NCBI RefSeq assembly: GCF_008180195.1
Contig: NZ_VTAV01000001.1
Location: forward strand, 434,001 to 498,000
Source of the DNA: Sphingobacterium phlebotomi
GTDB taxonomy: Bacteria; Bacteroidota; Bacteroidia; Sphingobacteriales; Sphingobacteriaceae
DNA length: 64,000 nucleotides
Direction of reading: 5' to 3'
A program made the translations under genes and the position numbers. Every line of letters begins with the position of its first letter. Position 1 is the first letter of the stretch. The notes beneath the pieces are model-generated. The model worked only from the letters and a program-made list of their open reading frames with translations, was not told where the DNA came from and did no database searches. Positions 53,455 through 63,985 of this stretch are shown here, piece after piece.

Positions 53455-56400
53455 ATGGTAACATCAACAAGAAGATGGCTTTTGTATGCGACATGTGCTA
53501 CCGCATGGAGCGTTTCTATCCCTGTGCTCAGTATGGCTAAAATCTCCATACAGCAAACACAAGATTTTATTAATGTGAGCGGACAGGTGCTGTCGTCTCA
53601 GGGTGAAGTAGTAGCAGGAGCTACAGTTCATTATGACGGAGCATCGGCATCCGCTGATCAAAACGGCCGTTTTACAATACGGTTAGCAAAACCGGGGGAA
53701 GTCGTTTTTTCAGCTATTGGATATACGTCGAAAACGCTTCGGGCAACCCAGGATACTGTCCTAACAGTCGTGTTGGATGCCGATGCGTCTACGTTGGATG
53801 AAGTAGTTGTGGTCGGATATGGTGTACAACGCCGATCGAATGTTTCGGGATCTCTGGCTACTGTTGACGGGAAGACCCTTAACGAACGCCCAGTACCGAA
53901 TGCTGCTAACATGTTGCAGGGTAGGATCCCGGGATTGCAGGTAACCCAACCTTCGGGTGAGCCGGGTAGAGATAACCCAAACTTGTTAATTCGGGGAAAA
54001 GGTACTTTTGGCAACAATACCGGCCCGTTGGTTTTAATTGACGGAGTAACTGGTTCATTGGATGCAATTTCTCCTGGAGATATCGAGAATGTAACGGTTT
54101 TGAAAGACGCATCTTCAGCAGCGATATATGGATCCAGAGCGGCGAATGGTGTAATCTTAGTGACCACGAAAGGTGGAAAAAAAGGGGCGACGACGGTTAA
54201 TTATCGTGTGAATGTCGGTCGGCATACGCCAACAGCTTTACCCGATTTTATTACCAATTCAGCAGAGTATATGGAAATGTATAATGGAGCGGCAAAACGA
54301 TCGGGTATTGCGTTTGATTTTAAGCCAGAACAAATTGAGGCTTATCGTAATGCTACGGACCGTGAGCAATATCCAAATTTTGATGCGGTGGACTATTATA
54401 TTAATCCGGCTACCGTACATCACCATAATTTGTCTATAAATGGCGGTGGGGAAAGAGGTGCTTTTAACGTTTCCCTAGGTTATCTGGATCAAAAGGCGAT
54501 GATTAAGGGCTATAATTTCAAACGTTACAATGCACTATTGAACTATACGAATGAGCTTTCAGATTACGTGAAGGTGGGGACAATTGTCAATGCGACCTAT
54601 CGCGATAGACAGGAGCCTCCTTTCACGGGAGAGAACATGGCTTTGGCCATTTATGCATCTGGCCCATTGTATGGTCCGTTTCTACCGGATGGAAGTGGAC
54701 GAGTGGTATCGAAGGCATACGAAGGTGAAGGTCGAAACCGTAACCCGCAGGAATATTACGCGATGGGAAATCAACTAACAAAAGATTATAGGGTGAACGC
54801 GCAGGCATTTATCGATGTTAAACCGTTCAAAGATTTGGTATGGACGACGAAATTTGCGCTGAACTACGAGGACCAGTATTATAAGATGCATCAGGTTCCG
54901 TACGATGCTTTCTTGTTACAGGAGCGGGATTCTAAAACAGGAGACTACAAGCGTTCTACATTCGGGCCGGATATTGTTGGGGTAACTGACCAATATACGA
55001 AGACCTTGACACCGACGATTTACTCGGTTTTAAACTATAATACGCAGTTTGGCAGCGATCATAATTTCTCTGCTTTAGCGGGTTACGAGCAAGTGTCCTA
55101 TCGCACACAAAGTCTGCGTGGACGTAGAATGTCTAGTGTTTATCCAGACTTGCAGGATATAAGCGGATATTTACCTTCGGGCGAGACGTTATATTTTAAC
55201 CATCCACGCTTACCTGGTTTAATTTACCCGACTGAGTGGGCTTTACAATCGGTGTTTGGTCGTGTAAGTTATAATTACCAAGAGAAGTATTTCTTGGAAT
55301 CTAACCTCCGCTATGATGGAACATCTAAAGTATCGCCTGAATACCGTTGGGGGGTTTTCCCTTCGTTCTCGGGAGCTTGGCTGGCATCTAGGGAAGAGTT
55401 TGTGCAAGCAGCATTACCTTGGATTTCCCAGTTGAAGTTACGTGCTTCTTATGGTATCCTCGGAAATCAGGATATTGGCGCTTATGCTTACCACAATAAC
55501 TTGGATCTAAGTGGTATTTATTATTCCTTTGATAATGAGCAGTTAAGCTCGGGGGCGATATTGAGCAGTTTCCGGGACCAAAGTTTACGTTGGGAGTCGA
55601 CGAGTATATTTAATCTCGGATTTGATTTTGCTTTGAAAAACCGTTTGTTGGAAGTAAATTTCGATTGGTTTAATAAAACATCCTATGATATCTTGGCAGC
55701 ACAACCGGTTCCGGCAAGTTTAGGCCTAAAAGAACCAACAACCAATGATGGGAAATTACGCAATAAAGGTATAGAGCTTGCCTTGTCGCACCACAATCGT
55801 ATTGGTGGCGTGACGTACAGTGTAAACGGGATGATTTCTACGGCGCGCAATGAATTGTTGCATATTCGGGTGCCGGAATATAAGACCCGTATAAAAGAAG
55901 TTGGACAAGCCTATGATGCACACTACCTGTATGTGTGGGATGGAATCTTTCAGGAAGAAGACGTTTTGCCGGGATCTAATGTACCTGCGCATGAGTTAAA
56001 CCCAAACCCGCAAGCGGGCGATTTAAAAATGAAGGATATTAATGGAGATGGTGTAGTCAATGCAGACGACCGGGTCGTGGTGAATGGTGCTTATCCAAAT
56101 TATATGTACTCATTTGGTCTCAATGTCGGTTATAAAAACTTCAGTTTAAGCGCTTTTTTCCAAGGTGTTGACGGATTGAAAAATAGGGTAGAAAACTGGG
56201 GCATCGATCCTTTCATGCAAGGGACGCCGCCGACGACCGAATGGCGGAATGCCTGGACAGCGGAAAACCGGAGTAACGAGCTGCCTGGTATCTATGTTGC
56301 CGGCTATCAAGGTGTAGCTAACTATAAAGGTTCGACATACTATTTGCGCGATGCTTCGTACTTAAGGTTAAAAAACGTCATGCTTTCTTATGATGTACCT

Positions 56401-56577
56401 ACAAACTGGATACAATCGGCCAAATTGAAAGGTGCACAAGTGTATGTGTCCGCCGATAACCTCTTTACCCTTACCGATTATAAGGGTTCGGATCCGGAAC
56501 GTGCATCTACATCTGGAAATTATGCACAGTATCCACAAGCGAGGATCTTTAATATTGGAGCTAGTATTAGATTTTAG
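53455..56577 (+). CDS. susC: SusC-like TonB-dependent outer-membrane transporter, second copy
   Basis: This 1040-residue protein has a signal peptide (about residues 5-27), a carboxypeptidase-like regulatory domain (about 40-115; VSGQVLSSQGEVVAGATV), the DEVVVVGYGV motif, a plug domain (VLKDASSAAIYGSRAANGVI) and the barrel, ending IFNIGASIRF. It is the first gene of the IclR-divergent operon and is followed after 39 bases by its SusD partner. Downstream lie no glycosidases but a cassette of cytosolic enzymes, so its cargo may be a small glycoside or acid conjugate instead of a polysaccharide. Confidence 0.96.
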   Translation: MVTSTRRWLLYATCATAWSVSIPVLSMAKISIQQTQDFINVSGQVLSSQGEVVAGATVHYDGASASADQNGRFTIRLAKPGEVVFSAIGYTSKTLRATQDTVLTVVLDADASTLDEVVVVGYGVQRRSNVSGSLATVDGKTLNERPVPNAANMLQGRIPGLQVTQPSGEPGRDNPNLLIRGKGTFGNNTGPLVLIDGVTGSLDAISPGDIENVTVLKDASSAAIYGSRAANGVILVTTKGGKKGATTVNYRVNVGRHTPTALPDFITNSAEYMEMYNGAAKRSGIAFDFKPEQIEAYRNATDREQYPNFDAVDYYINPATVHHHNLSINGGGERGAFNVSLGYLDQKAMIKGYNFKRYNALLNYTNELSDYVKVGTIVNATYRDRQEPPFTGENMALAIYASGPLYGPFLPDGSGRVVSKAYEGEGRNRNPQEYYAMGNQLTKDYRVNAQAFIDVKPFKDLVWTTKFALNYEDQYYKMHQVPYDAFLLQERDSKTGDYKRSTFGPDIVGVTDQYTKTLTPTIYSVLNYNTQFGSDHNFSALAGYEQVSYRTQSLRGRRMSSVYPDLQDISGYLPSGETLYFNHPRLPGLIYPTEWALQSVFGRVSYNYQEKYFLESNLRYDGTSKVSPEYRWGVFPSFSGAWLASREEFVQAALPWISQLKLRASYGILGNQDIGAYAYHNNLDLSGIYYSFDNEQLSSGAILSSFRDQSLRWESTSIFNLGFDFALKNRLLEVNFDWFNKTSYDILAAQPVPASLGLKEPTTNDGKLRNKGIELALSHHNRIGGVTYSVNGMISTARNELLHIRVPEYKTRIKEVGQAYDAHYLYVWDGIFQEEDVLPGSNVPAHELNPNPQAGDLKMKDINGDGVVNADDRVVVNGAYPNYMYSFGLNVGYKNFSLSAFFQGVDGLKNRVENWGIDPFMQGTPPTTEWRNAWTAENRSNELPGIYVAGYQGVANYKGSTYYLRDASYLRLKNVMLSYDVPTNWIQSAKLKGAQVYVSADNLFTLTDYKGSDPERASTSGNYAQYPQARIFNIGASIRF

Positions 56578-56616
56578 ACGCGACGAAGCGTAAATTTTAT
56601 TAAATGAATTTATACC

Positions 56617-58173
56617 ATGAAAGGTTTTAAAATATTAACATGCGCAGCGGCTGCCTCACTGATATTATTAGGTGGAAGTTGTAATAAGGATTTTTTAGAT
56701 AGAAATCCGGAAAATAGTGTGTCTGGCGAAATTTTTTGGAAAAGTCAGGCTGATGTGGAAACAGCCTTGGCAGGTGTATATTACCGTCTGCAGGAGAATT
56801 TTTTGGGATACGAGCGGGTATATATGGATGCATTGACTGATAATGCATTTCCAGATCCGGGAAATAATACACAGTCCAATTTAGGAGCCATGACGATTGG
56901 TGCGATTTCACCAGGCTTGAACGGTGTCTTGGAAAACTTATATAATACACCTTACAGGTTGATATCCAGCACGAATTATTTTTTGGATAATATTGATAAA
57001 GCCGGCTTGGGTGAACAGACCGCGAATATATATAAAGCGGAGGTCCGGTTCCTCCGTGCGCTGGCTTATTTTGATTTGGTACAATCTTTTGGTGGTGTCG
57101 TGATCTATCGTAATTTCTTATCGAAATTAGAGGATGCTCGTATCGCCAAGTCATCTGAAGAAGAAGTGTATGCTTTCATTCACGAAGACTTAGATTTTGC
57201 TATAGAACACTTGCCGAAAGCTGCTTATAGTGGTCATGCGGTTAAAGGGAGTGCGCAAGGTATCAAAGCACGTGTTTATATGACGCAGCAAAACTGGTCT
57301 GTAGCCCGTATGATTTTAGAAGAAATTATTACAGATAATATCTTCGCTTTAGCGGATAGTTACGATGATCTATTCACGACTACCGGACAAGGGAAAGCGT
57401 CCGTAAACCGTGAAATCATGTTCGCAACCCAGTACTTAAGCCCCAATAGTGTACATCGTCTTACTCCGGGAGCAGGAGGGTTAGATATTGAGCTGGGGTG
57501 GTATGCCTTGATGCAACCCTATAAAAATCTAGTGGACGATTATGAAATGAAGGATGGTAAACGCCCAGCCGAATCGGATTTATATGATGCGAATAAACCT
57601 TATGAAAACAGAGATCCCAGACTTTATGCTACTGTACGGCTTCCCGGCGATGTGTGGACGAATCCAGTTACGGGGGAAATATGGGATGCTACATATAATA
57701 CCTATACTGGTTTCCATACGAAGAAATGGGTGGATTTAAGACGCGTTCCTATTACCACTGCTACGGCAGCACAATCAGATCAAGACTATATACACCTTCG
57801 TTACGCTGATATTTTGTTGATGTATGCGGAAGCCGTCAACGAGCTAGATGGACCGGTAGATGTGGTCTACAATCAGCTTAATGCAGTACGTGGAAGAACC
57901 GGTGTGAATTTACCCGAAGTGGATCGATCAAAATATGATTCAAAAGATAAACTACGGGATTATATCCGCCATGAACGACGTATCGAGTTTGCGTTGGAAG
58001 GGCATCGCTATAATGATTTAAAACGTTGGAAAATAGCGCATACGCTATTGCCTATGTTGAAAAATCCTTCTGGGGTATCGTATGTATTTAGAGAGCATAA
58101 CTATCGATTGCCGTTTAGTATCACAGAACTGGATAACAACCCGCAACTGACGCAGAACGATGGCTATAATTAA
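56617..58173 (+). CDS. susD: SusD-like surface glycan-binding lipoprotein, second copy
   Basis: This 518-residue lipoprotein (LLGGSC, cysteine about residue 22) starts the mature part with NKDFLDRNPENSVSGEIFW, typical of SusD. It keeps the helix motif EVRFLRALAYFDLVQSFGGVV (about 145-165) and the C-terminal IRHERRIEFALEGHRYNDLKRW. It partners the upstream SusC. It differs clearly from the first SusD at 44135, so the two systems probably bind different ligands. The following gene starts 36 bases later. Confidence 0.95.
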   Translation: MKGFKILTCAAAASLILLGGSCNKDFLDRNPENSVSGEIFWKSQADVETALAGVYYRLQENFLGYERVYMDALTDNAFPDPGNNTQSNLGAMTIGAISPGLNGVLENLYNTPYRLISSTNYFLDNIDKAGLGEQTANIYKAEVRFLRALAYFDLVQSFGGVVIYRNFLSKLEDARIAKSSEEEVYAFIHEDLDFAIEHLPKAAYSGHAVKGSAQGIKARVYMTQQNWSVARMILEEIITDNIFALADSYDDLFTTTGQGKASVNREIMFATQYLSPNSVHRLTPGAGGLDIELGWYALMQPYKNLVDDYEMKDGKRPAESDLYDANKPYENRDPRLYATVRLPGDVWTNPVTGEIWDATYNTYTGFHTKKWVDLRRVPITTATAAQSDQDYIHLRYADILLMYAEAVNELDGPVDVVYNQLNAVRGRTGVNLPEVDRSKYDSKDKLRDYIRHERRIEFALEGHRYNDLKRWKIAHTLLPMLKNPSGVSYVFREHNYRLPFSITELDNNPQLTQNDGYN

Positions 58174-58209
58174 TTTTTCGTACTGATAAAAAAACAATAA
58201 TTTTAATAC

Positions 58210-59382
58210 ATGAAGAAAGAGAAAATCCAACTGAAAGGGATTACATGGGGGCATACGAGAGGATTTGTGCCGATGGTTGCGACAGCGCAACGTTATGAGG
58301 AATTACACCCGGAAATCGAAATCGTTTGGAAGAAGCGTACATTACAAGAGTTTGCGGATAAGTCGGTTACAGATTTAGCGATGGAATATGACTTGATGGT
58401 TATCGACCACCCGTGGACAGGACACGCAGCTGCACAAAAAATGGTGATTCCTTTTGATGATTTTCTTCCAGAGACGTTTTTGGAAGATCAACGGGAAAAC
58501 AGTGTCGGAGAATCGTATGCGAGCTATAACTTTGAAGGAAAACAGTGGGCACTACCTATTGACGCCGCGACACCTGTGGCAGCAAGCCGCCCGGATATTT
58601 TGCAAGAATTGGACGTTTTACTTCCCCGTACCTTTGACGACCTTTTAGCACTGGCGCAAAAAGGACGTGTTGGATTTTCTTTGTTACCCATTGATGTATT
58701 AATGAGTTTTTACATGTTCTGCTGTTCATCGGGGGAAGTTCCTTGTCAGAACGATGAACAGGTCGTGCGCGAGGAAACTGGAGTGCGCGTATTAAAACTT
58801 TTTAAATCGCTTGCCGACCATATCGACGAACGTTTTTATGCCAAAAATCCGTTTAAGGTATTTGAAGACATGACCCAGCATGACGAGATTGCTTATTGTC
58901 CGTTTGCATATGGTTACTCCAACTATTCCAGACAGGGATATGCACGGAAACTGTTGCATTTTCATGATTTGGTAGCTTTGAAAGCAGGAGATGAACCAAT
59001 GACAAGCACGTTGGGCGGCGCGGGTTTAGCTGTCTCTTCGCAGAGCAAACATATCGATGTTGCGGTAGATTATGCCCGTTTTGTAGCATCGCCCGAAATA
59101 CAGGAAACCTTATATGTGGAAAATGGTGGGCAGCCGGGACATTTACGTGCGTGGAAAAACACGCAGGTCAATGCCTTAACGGCAAATTACTTTGTCAATA
59201 CACTACCTGCTTTGGAGCGCGCATACCTACGTCCGAGATATGATGGACATCTCCATTTCCAAGATCACGCCGGAGATGTCGTGGTTCATTACTTGAAAAA
59301 TGGTGGAGATGAAAGAGCCGTATTGGCGGAATTGAATACGATGTATCGGGAATCATTAGCGTGGGAAGGAGTCCATGGATAA
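58210..59382 (+). CDS. Solute-binding-protein-fold (family 1 type) protein without a signal peptide
   Basis: This 390-residue protein resembles ABC-importer sugar-binding proteins of family 1: GITWGHTRGFVPMVATAQRYEELHPEIE at the start, YDLMVIDHP, WALPIDAATPVAASRPDIL, and the C-terminal VDYARFVASPEIQETLY. There is no signal peptide or lipobox; the first binding-domain strand starts at residue 6, and the start codon follows directly on a stop-rich spacer. No ABC permease or ATPase is nearby, so it is predicted to stay in the cytosol. Its stop overlaps the following CoA-transferase gene by eight bases (ATGGATAA). A binding, scaffold or chaperone role is possible but unproven. Confidence 0.82.
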   Translation: MKKEKIQLKGITWGHTRGFVPMVATAQRYEELHPEIEIVWKKRTLQEFADKSVTDLAMEYDLMVIDHPWTGHAAAQKMVIPFDDFLPETFLEDQRENSVGESYASYNFEGKQWALPIDAATPVAASRPDILQELDVLLPRTFDDLLALAQKGRVGFSLLPIDVLMSFYMFCCSSGEVPCQNDEQVVREETGVRVLKLFKSLADHIDERFYAKNPFKVFEDMTQHDEIAYCPFAYGYSNYSRQGYARKLLHFHDLVALKAGDEPMTSTLGGAGLAVSSQSKHIDVAVDYARFVASPEIQETLYVENGGQPGHLRAWKNTQVNALTANYFVNTLPALERAYLRPRYDGHLHFQDHAGDVVVHYLKNGGDERAVLAELNTMYRESLAWEGVHG

Positions 59383-60526
59383 TAAACCTTTAGCTGGATT
59401 ATTGGTTTTGGAATTCTCCCAATTCATGGCAGGACCCACCGCAGGATTACGTTTAGCGGATCTGGGCGCCCGTGTCGTTAAAATTGAACGTCCCGTTAAG
59501 GGTGAAGGAGGACGCCAGATTGCCATTAAAAATATTTTTGTCGATGAGAGCAGTTTGGTGTTTCATACGATAAACCGAAATAAGGAATCGTACGCGGCTG
59601 ATCTAAAGAATGAACAGGACCTAGCGGATATCAGCGCATTGATAAAAAAAGCAGATGTCATTACGCATAATTTCCGACCCGGTGTGATGGAAAAAATCGG
59701 ACTGGACTACGAAAGTGTGAAAGTGCTTAATCCAAAGATTATCTATGCTACGGTAACGGGCTACGGAAACGAAGGGCCTTGGGCCAAAAAGCCGGGACAG
59801 GATTTATTGGTACAATCGCTTTCTGGACTTTCCTGGCTATCGGGAAGTGATAAAGATGGTCCGGTGCCTTTTGGTCTGGCGGTCGTGGATATGTATTGTG
59901 CTACCCACCTCACCCAGGGAATACTGGCGGCGTTGTTAAAACGTTCGCAAACAGGACAAAGTGTTCTGGTAGAGGTGAGTTTGTTGGAATCAGCTTTGGA
60001 TATGCAGTTTGAGGTGTTGACTACTCATTTTAATGACGGAAAGAAACTACCCCAACGATCAGGTGTTCGCGGTGGAGGGCATGCGTATTTAAGTGCACCT
60101 TACGGATTATATAAAACAGCGGATGGATATTTGGCGTTGGCGATGGGCGATGTGCAAAAAATAGCCAGCACGATCGGGCTACCCGGTGAGCGGTATCAAG
60201 ATGCATCTGTTTGGTTTTCGCAAAGAGACCAGATATTGGCTAATCTTGGAGAGGTGTTGTGTCGGAAGCGTACGGATGAATGGGTGAAGCTATTGGAGGC
60301 CGTAGGAATTTGGTGCGGACCAGTGCAGGATTACCAGACTTTTTTACAGGAAGATGGTTTTGCACAGACAGCGATGTTGCAAGAAGTTCGCTTGCAAGAT
60401 GGAACAGCGCTGCAGACCACCCGTAGCGTATATGGTATTGATGGGCAGTATTTGTACGGGGATAAACCGGCGCCGAAAGTAGGGCAGGATAATAAAACGA
60501 TTGTGGAAGATTATTTAAGAAGTTAA
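59375..60526 (+). CDS. Class III CoA-transferase (CaiB/BaiF family), copy 1
   Basis: This 383-residue cytosolic protein has the class III signatures: [14 protein letters not shown] (28-40), [14 protein letters not shown] (66-79), [17 protein letters not shown] (93-109), GYGNEGPW and RPG/KPGQDLL (139-144). The catalytic aspartate expected near position 169 is D172 in AVVDMYC. Members move CoA between carboxylic acids through an aspartyl-CoA intermediate and form interlocked dimers. It is coupled to the preceding SBP-fold gene and followed one base later by a paralogue. Donor and acceptor are unknown; naming it formyl-CoA transferase would be unjustified. Confidence 0.9.
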   Translation: MDNKPLAGLLVLEFSQFMAGPTAGLRLADLGARVVKIERPVKGEGGRQIAIKNIFVDESSLVFHTINRNKESYAADLKNEQDLADISALIKKADVITHNFRPGVMEKIGLDYESVKVLNPKIIYATVTGYGNEGPWAKKPGQDLLVQSLSGLSWLSGSDKDGPVPFGLAVVDMYCATHLTQGILAALLKRSQTGQSVLVEVSLLESALDMQFEVLTTHFNDGKKLPQRSGVRGGGHAYLSAPYGLYKTADGYLALAMGDVQKIASTIGLPGERYQDASVWFSQRDQILANLGEVLCRKRTDEWVKLLEAVGIWCGPVQDYQTFLQEDGFAQTAMLQEVRLQDGTALQTTRSVYGIDGQYLYGDKPAPKVGQDNKTIVEDYLRS

Positions 60527-60527
60527 T

Positions 60528-61670
60528 ATGTTGCCGTTAGCAGGTTTTACAGTAATAGATTTTAGTCAATTCCTATCGGGACCATTGGCAAGCCTTCGCT
60601 TGGCAGATCTCGGTGCCCGGGTTATCAAGATAGAGAAGCCTGGAACAGGCGATATATGTCGGCAGTTATATACATCGGAGACCGTTTTAAATGGTACATC
60701 CACAGTTTTTCATGCGATCAACCGCAATAAGGAAAGCATCGTACTCGATATGAAAAACGACGCCGATTGCCGTGTGATTCGTGATTTGCTCGCGAAAGCC
60801 GATGTGGTCATGCATAATTTCCGTCCGGGTGTGATGGAACGTTTGGGATTTGATTATACGCGTGTGCGGGAAATCAACCCTACGGTGATTTACGGAGAGA
60901 TTTCGGGTTATGGTAAAGAGGGCGTTTGGGTGGGCAGACCCGGACAGGATCTGTTGTTGCAATCCCTCACGGGCATGACCTGGCTGAGTGGCGATGCGAA
61001 GAACGGACCTGTTCCTATGGGACTATCCATCGTGGATATGTTTGCCGGAGCGAACCTATGTAGCGGTATACTAGCTTGTTTATATCGCCGTGCTATACAG
61101 AAAATGGGTGCACACGTCCATATCAGTATGCTTGACTCCGCCGTCGATATACAGTTTGAAACGGTAACGACCTATTTTAGGGACGGTCAGTTGTTACCGC
61201 AACGTAGCGAAGTGAGTAATGCCCACGCGTATTTAGCGGCACCGTATGGTGTGTATCGAACGAAAGACGGCTTTTTGGCTTTGGCGATGGGATCGATTCC
61301 ATTTTTAGGAAAACTGTTGAACTGTCCGGCATTGGAAGATTATGCGGACGGTGAACAGGCATTTAAAGAACGGGACGCCATCAAAACGATTTTGACACAA
61401 CATCTGGCGAGCGAACCGACGTCCCACTGGCTTGGCATTTTGGAAGCCGCTGACATATGGTGCGCGGATGTGCTGGACTGGAACCGATTGACGGCACATG
61501 ACGGCTTTAAAGTATTGGATATGGTACAGAAAGTCGCTATGGGAGATGGATTCACGTATGAAACAACGCGCTGTCCTATCCGCATAGACGGCGAATTGCT
61601 AACATCCACAAAGGGCTCGCCGAAATTAGGGGAGCATACAGAAAAAATATGGGAGGAGTTATATGGATAA
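60528..61670 (+). CDS. Class III CoA-transferase (CaiB/BaiF family), copy 2
   Basis: This 380-residue paralogue of the preceding gene keeps the family motifs [14 protein letters not shown] (25-38), [14 protein letters not shown] (64-77), [17 protein letters not shown] (91-107) and [10 protein letters not shown] (137-146). The likely catalytic aspartate is D170 in SIVDMFA. The two copies are alike through most of their length but differ in the C-terminal third, so they could form a heteromer with different acid pockets or act one after the other. Its stop overlaps the second SBP-fold gene by eight bases (ATGGATAA), the same junction as at the other SBP/CoA-transferase boundary. Confidence 0.9.
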   Translation: MLPLAGFTVIDFSQFLSGPLASLRLADLGARVIKIEKPGTGDICRQLYTSETVLNGTSTVFHAINRNKESIVLDMKNDADCRVIRDLLAKADVVMHNFRPGVMERLGFDYTRVREINPTVIYGEISGYGKEGVWVGRPGQDLLLQSLTGMTWLSGDAKNGPVPMGLSIVDMFAGANLCSGILACLYRRAIQKMGAHVHISMLDSAVDIQFETVTTYFRDGQLLPQRSEVSNAHAYLAAPYGVYRTKDGFLALAMGSIPFLGKLLNCPALEDYADGEQAFKERDAIKTILTQHLASEPTSHWLGILEAADIWCADVLDWNRLTAHDGFKVLDMVQKVAMGDGFTYETTRCPIRIDGELLTSTKGSPKLGEHTEKIWEELYG

Positions 61671-62886
61671 GTTACGTTTTGCTGTTCGGAAATTTGATCC
61701 TTTTGAAAGCGCGTTGGAAAAGTGTTGGGAAGCTTATCAAAATCAGTATCCTTCGGATGTACAAATGGAATTTGTACCGTTGGATTTGGAACAATTAACG
61801 GATACGTTCTTTGAAACGGACAGCCTTCATAATGGTGATTGGGATATCGTGCATATCAATACCGATTGGATAACCCGTGCTTATGATACGCAGGGTTTGC
61901 TTGCATTAAATGATTTCCTGCAAGCAAACCCGCCGGAAGATTACGATAACGCCTGGTCGGATAGCTTAACCAGCTTGCAAAATTTTGACGGGCGTATATA
62001 TGGACTTCCTTTTCATGATGGGCCGGAGTGCCTAGTTGTACGGAAAGATTTATTTGAACAGGAGGAAGAGCAAATCCGTTTTCGCGAGCGTTATGGAAAA
62101 GCATTGGAATTCCCGAAAACCTGGGATGATTTTTTGACTGTTGCCGAATTCTTTACCCGGCCGGAGGAAAATCTATACGGTACTGTATTTGCCGGATACC
62201 CCGACGGTCATAATGCCGTATTTGACTTTTGTATACAACTATGGTCCCGGGGAGGTGAACTTTCCCATGGCGATAAAGCTGTTAATCTAGACCAGCCTAT
62301 AGCCGTGGAAGCGTTGGATTTCTATAGAGCTTTGTTTCGAAATCAATCCAGTCTGCACCCAAAATCGGTTACTTACGAATCCGTGCAGGCTGGTCAGGCT
62401 TTTGCCCGAGGAGAAGTGGCGATGATGGTCAACTGGTTTGGTTTTGCATCATGGGCACAGATCGATGGTGCATCGGCGGTCAAGGGGAAAGTGGATGTTG
62501 CGCCCATTCCGACAGCTATAAAGGGTATGCCGCCCTCGTTGAATGTCTATTGGTTGTATGCTATTGCGCAGGGCAGCCGTCACCAGGCATTAGCATACGA
62601 TTTTATTCGATTTGCCGTGAGCAAGGCAAACGATAAGTCGTTGACTATGGAAGGTGGTGTAGGATGTCGTTACTCGACATGGCATGATGTCGAAATCAAT
62701 CAATCTATTCCTTTTTATAACAAACTTGCTCAACTGCACCAAACGGCACGTACATTGCCGAGATTGTCCCACTGGACGGAGATTGCACATATCATAGATG
62801 ATACCGTCACGGCTGCGATTCAAAGCGAAGAAAGCAGTTTGTCCTTGTTGACAGAAGCACAACAAAAGATAAATACATGGATATGA
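61663..62886 (+). CDS. Second solute-binding-protein-fold (family 1 type) protein without a signal peptide
   Basis: This 407-residue protein begins [22 protein letters not shown] and shows the family features [61 protein letters not shown] and a C-terminal [11 protein letters not shown]. As in the first SBP-fold protein, there is no signal peptide; an upstream extension is impossible without running into the CoA-transferase gene. It overlaps the next gene by ten bases. The clear sequence difference from the protein at 58210 suggests two different ligands or a two-part binding unit, not a recent duplication. Confidence 0.82.
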   Translation: MDKLRFAVRKFDPFESALEKCWEAYQNQYPSDVQMEFVPLDLEQLTDTFFETDSLHNGDWDIVHINTDWITRAYDTQGLLALNDFLQANPPEDYDNAWSDSLTSLQNFDGRIYGLPFHDGPECLVVRKDLFEQEEEQIRFRERYGKALEFPKTWDDFLTVAEFFTRPEENLYGTVFAGYPDGHNAVFDFCIQLWSRGGELSHGDKAVNLDQPIAVEALDFYRALFRNQSSLHPKSVTYESVQAGQAFARGEVAMMVNWFGFASWAQIDGASAVKGKVDVAPIPTAIKGMPPSLNVYWLYAIAQGSRHQALAYDFIRFAVSKANDKSLTMEGGVGCRYSTWHDVEINQSIPFYNKLAQLHQTARTLPRLSHWTEIAHIIDDTVTAAIQSEESSLSLLTEAQQKINTWI

Positions 62887-63959
62887 TACCTATTAACTAT
62901 CAAACAGTATTGCCGAAATCTTCGTTGCCTATTGTTATTGTTGGCGCAGGTGGTATTGTAAAAGATGCCCATCTGCCCGCTTATCGTAAGGCCGGTTTTG
63001 AGGTGCATGGCATTGTGAACCGAACGAAAGCGAAGGCAGAAGCTTTGGCGCAGGAGTTTGGTATTCCATATGTCTACGATTCGGTAGCCGATTCGGTAGC
63101 ACAAGCACCGGAAAATGCGGTGTACGACATTACGATTATGCCCAATAAATTTATCGAAACCTTGGAGGCCTTGCCTGATGGTGCAGCCGTTTTGATTCAA
63201 AAACCCATGGGCGATTATTATCCTGAAAGCGAAGCTATTTTGGAGGTTTGCCAACGGAAAGGTTTAGTGGCGGCGATCAATTGCCAACTTCGTCAAGCGC
63301 CATTCGTTAACGCCGCACGTTGGCTCATCGAACAGGGGTATATGGGTGAGGTTTATGATATGGAGGTACGTGTAAACTTACATACACCTTGGCAACTGTT
63401 TCCCCATGTGATGGTACATCCACGTTTAGAAATTCTGTATCATAGTGTGCATTATATTGATTTGATCCGCTCGTTTTTGGGGAATCCACACTCGGTATAT
63501 GCGAAGACATTGAAGCACCCAGCAAAAGATCTATCGTCGAGCCGAACGACACTTTTATTTGATTATGGCGATACATTACACGCCGTTGTCAATACCAATC
63601 ACGATCATGATTTCGGGCCAAAACACCAAGAAAGCTATATTAAATGGGAAGGGACAAAAGGTGCCATAAAAGCTACGATGGGCGTATTAATGGACTATCC
63701 GCATGGTGTCCCTGATGTATTTGAATATTGCATTAAACCAACAGACGGAAGTGCACCACAATGGGTGAAATATCCGATCGAAGGCACCTGGTTTCCCGAT
63801 GCATTCATTGGGAGCATGGGAAGTTTAATGCGCTATAAACTTGGCGAAATAACCGTGCTGCCCGCAGCTGTAGAGGATGTTATCCATACCATGGCGGTCG
63901 TGGAAGCCGCCTATAAGAGCAGCGAAGCCGGTGGTCAACCAATCGATTATAAAGTTTAA
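62877..63959 (+). CDS. Gfo/Idh/MocA family NAD(P)-dependent oxidoreductase, second copy
   Basis: This 360-residue protein has the Rossmann motif IVIVGAGGIVKDAHLPAY (18-35), IQKPMGDYY (QKP in place of EKP) and the substrate-domain motif YHSVHYIDLIRSF containing the family histidine and aspartate. It has no signal peptide. Its start lies inside the end of the SBP-fold gene (ten-base overlap), so it belongs to the same coupled cassette. It likely oxidises a sugar or inositol-like moiety linked to the acid that the CoA-transferases activate, or of the compound imported by SusC/D; this is inference. Confidence 0.9.
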   Translation: MDMIPINYQTVLPKSSLPIVIVGAGGIVKDAHLPAYRKAGFEVHGIVNRTKAKAEALAQEFGIPYVYDSVADSVAQAPENAVYDITIMPNKFIETLEALPDGAAVLIQKPMGDYYPESEAILEVCQRKGLVAAINCQLRQAPFVNAARWLIEQGYMGEVYDMEVRVNLHTPWQLFPHVMVHPRLEILYHSVHYIDLIRSFLGNPHSVYAKTLKHPAKDLSSSRTTLLFDYGDTLHAVVNTNHDHDFGPKHQESYIKWEGTKGAIKATMGVLMDYPHGVPDVFEYCIKPTDGSAPQWVKYPIEGTWFPDAFIGSMGSLMRYKLGEITVLPAAVEDVIHTMAVVEAAYKSSEAGGQPIDYKV

Positions 63960-63985
63960 CTTTCTAACTCATAAAAACAAACATC

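Noticed and set aside
59972..60010. First CoA-transferase has SLLES where the second has SMLDS, which looked like loss of the catalytic aspartate
   Set aside because: The catalytic aspartate of the family lies about 30-40 residues earlier (AVVDMYC, D172; SIVDMFA, D170) and is kept in both copies; the SLLES/SMLDS position is structural.
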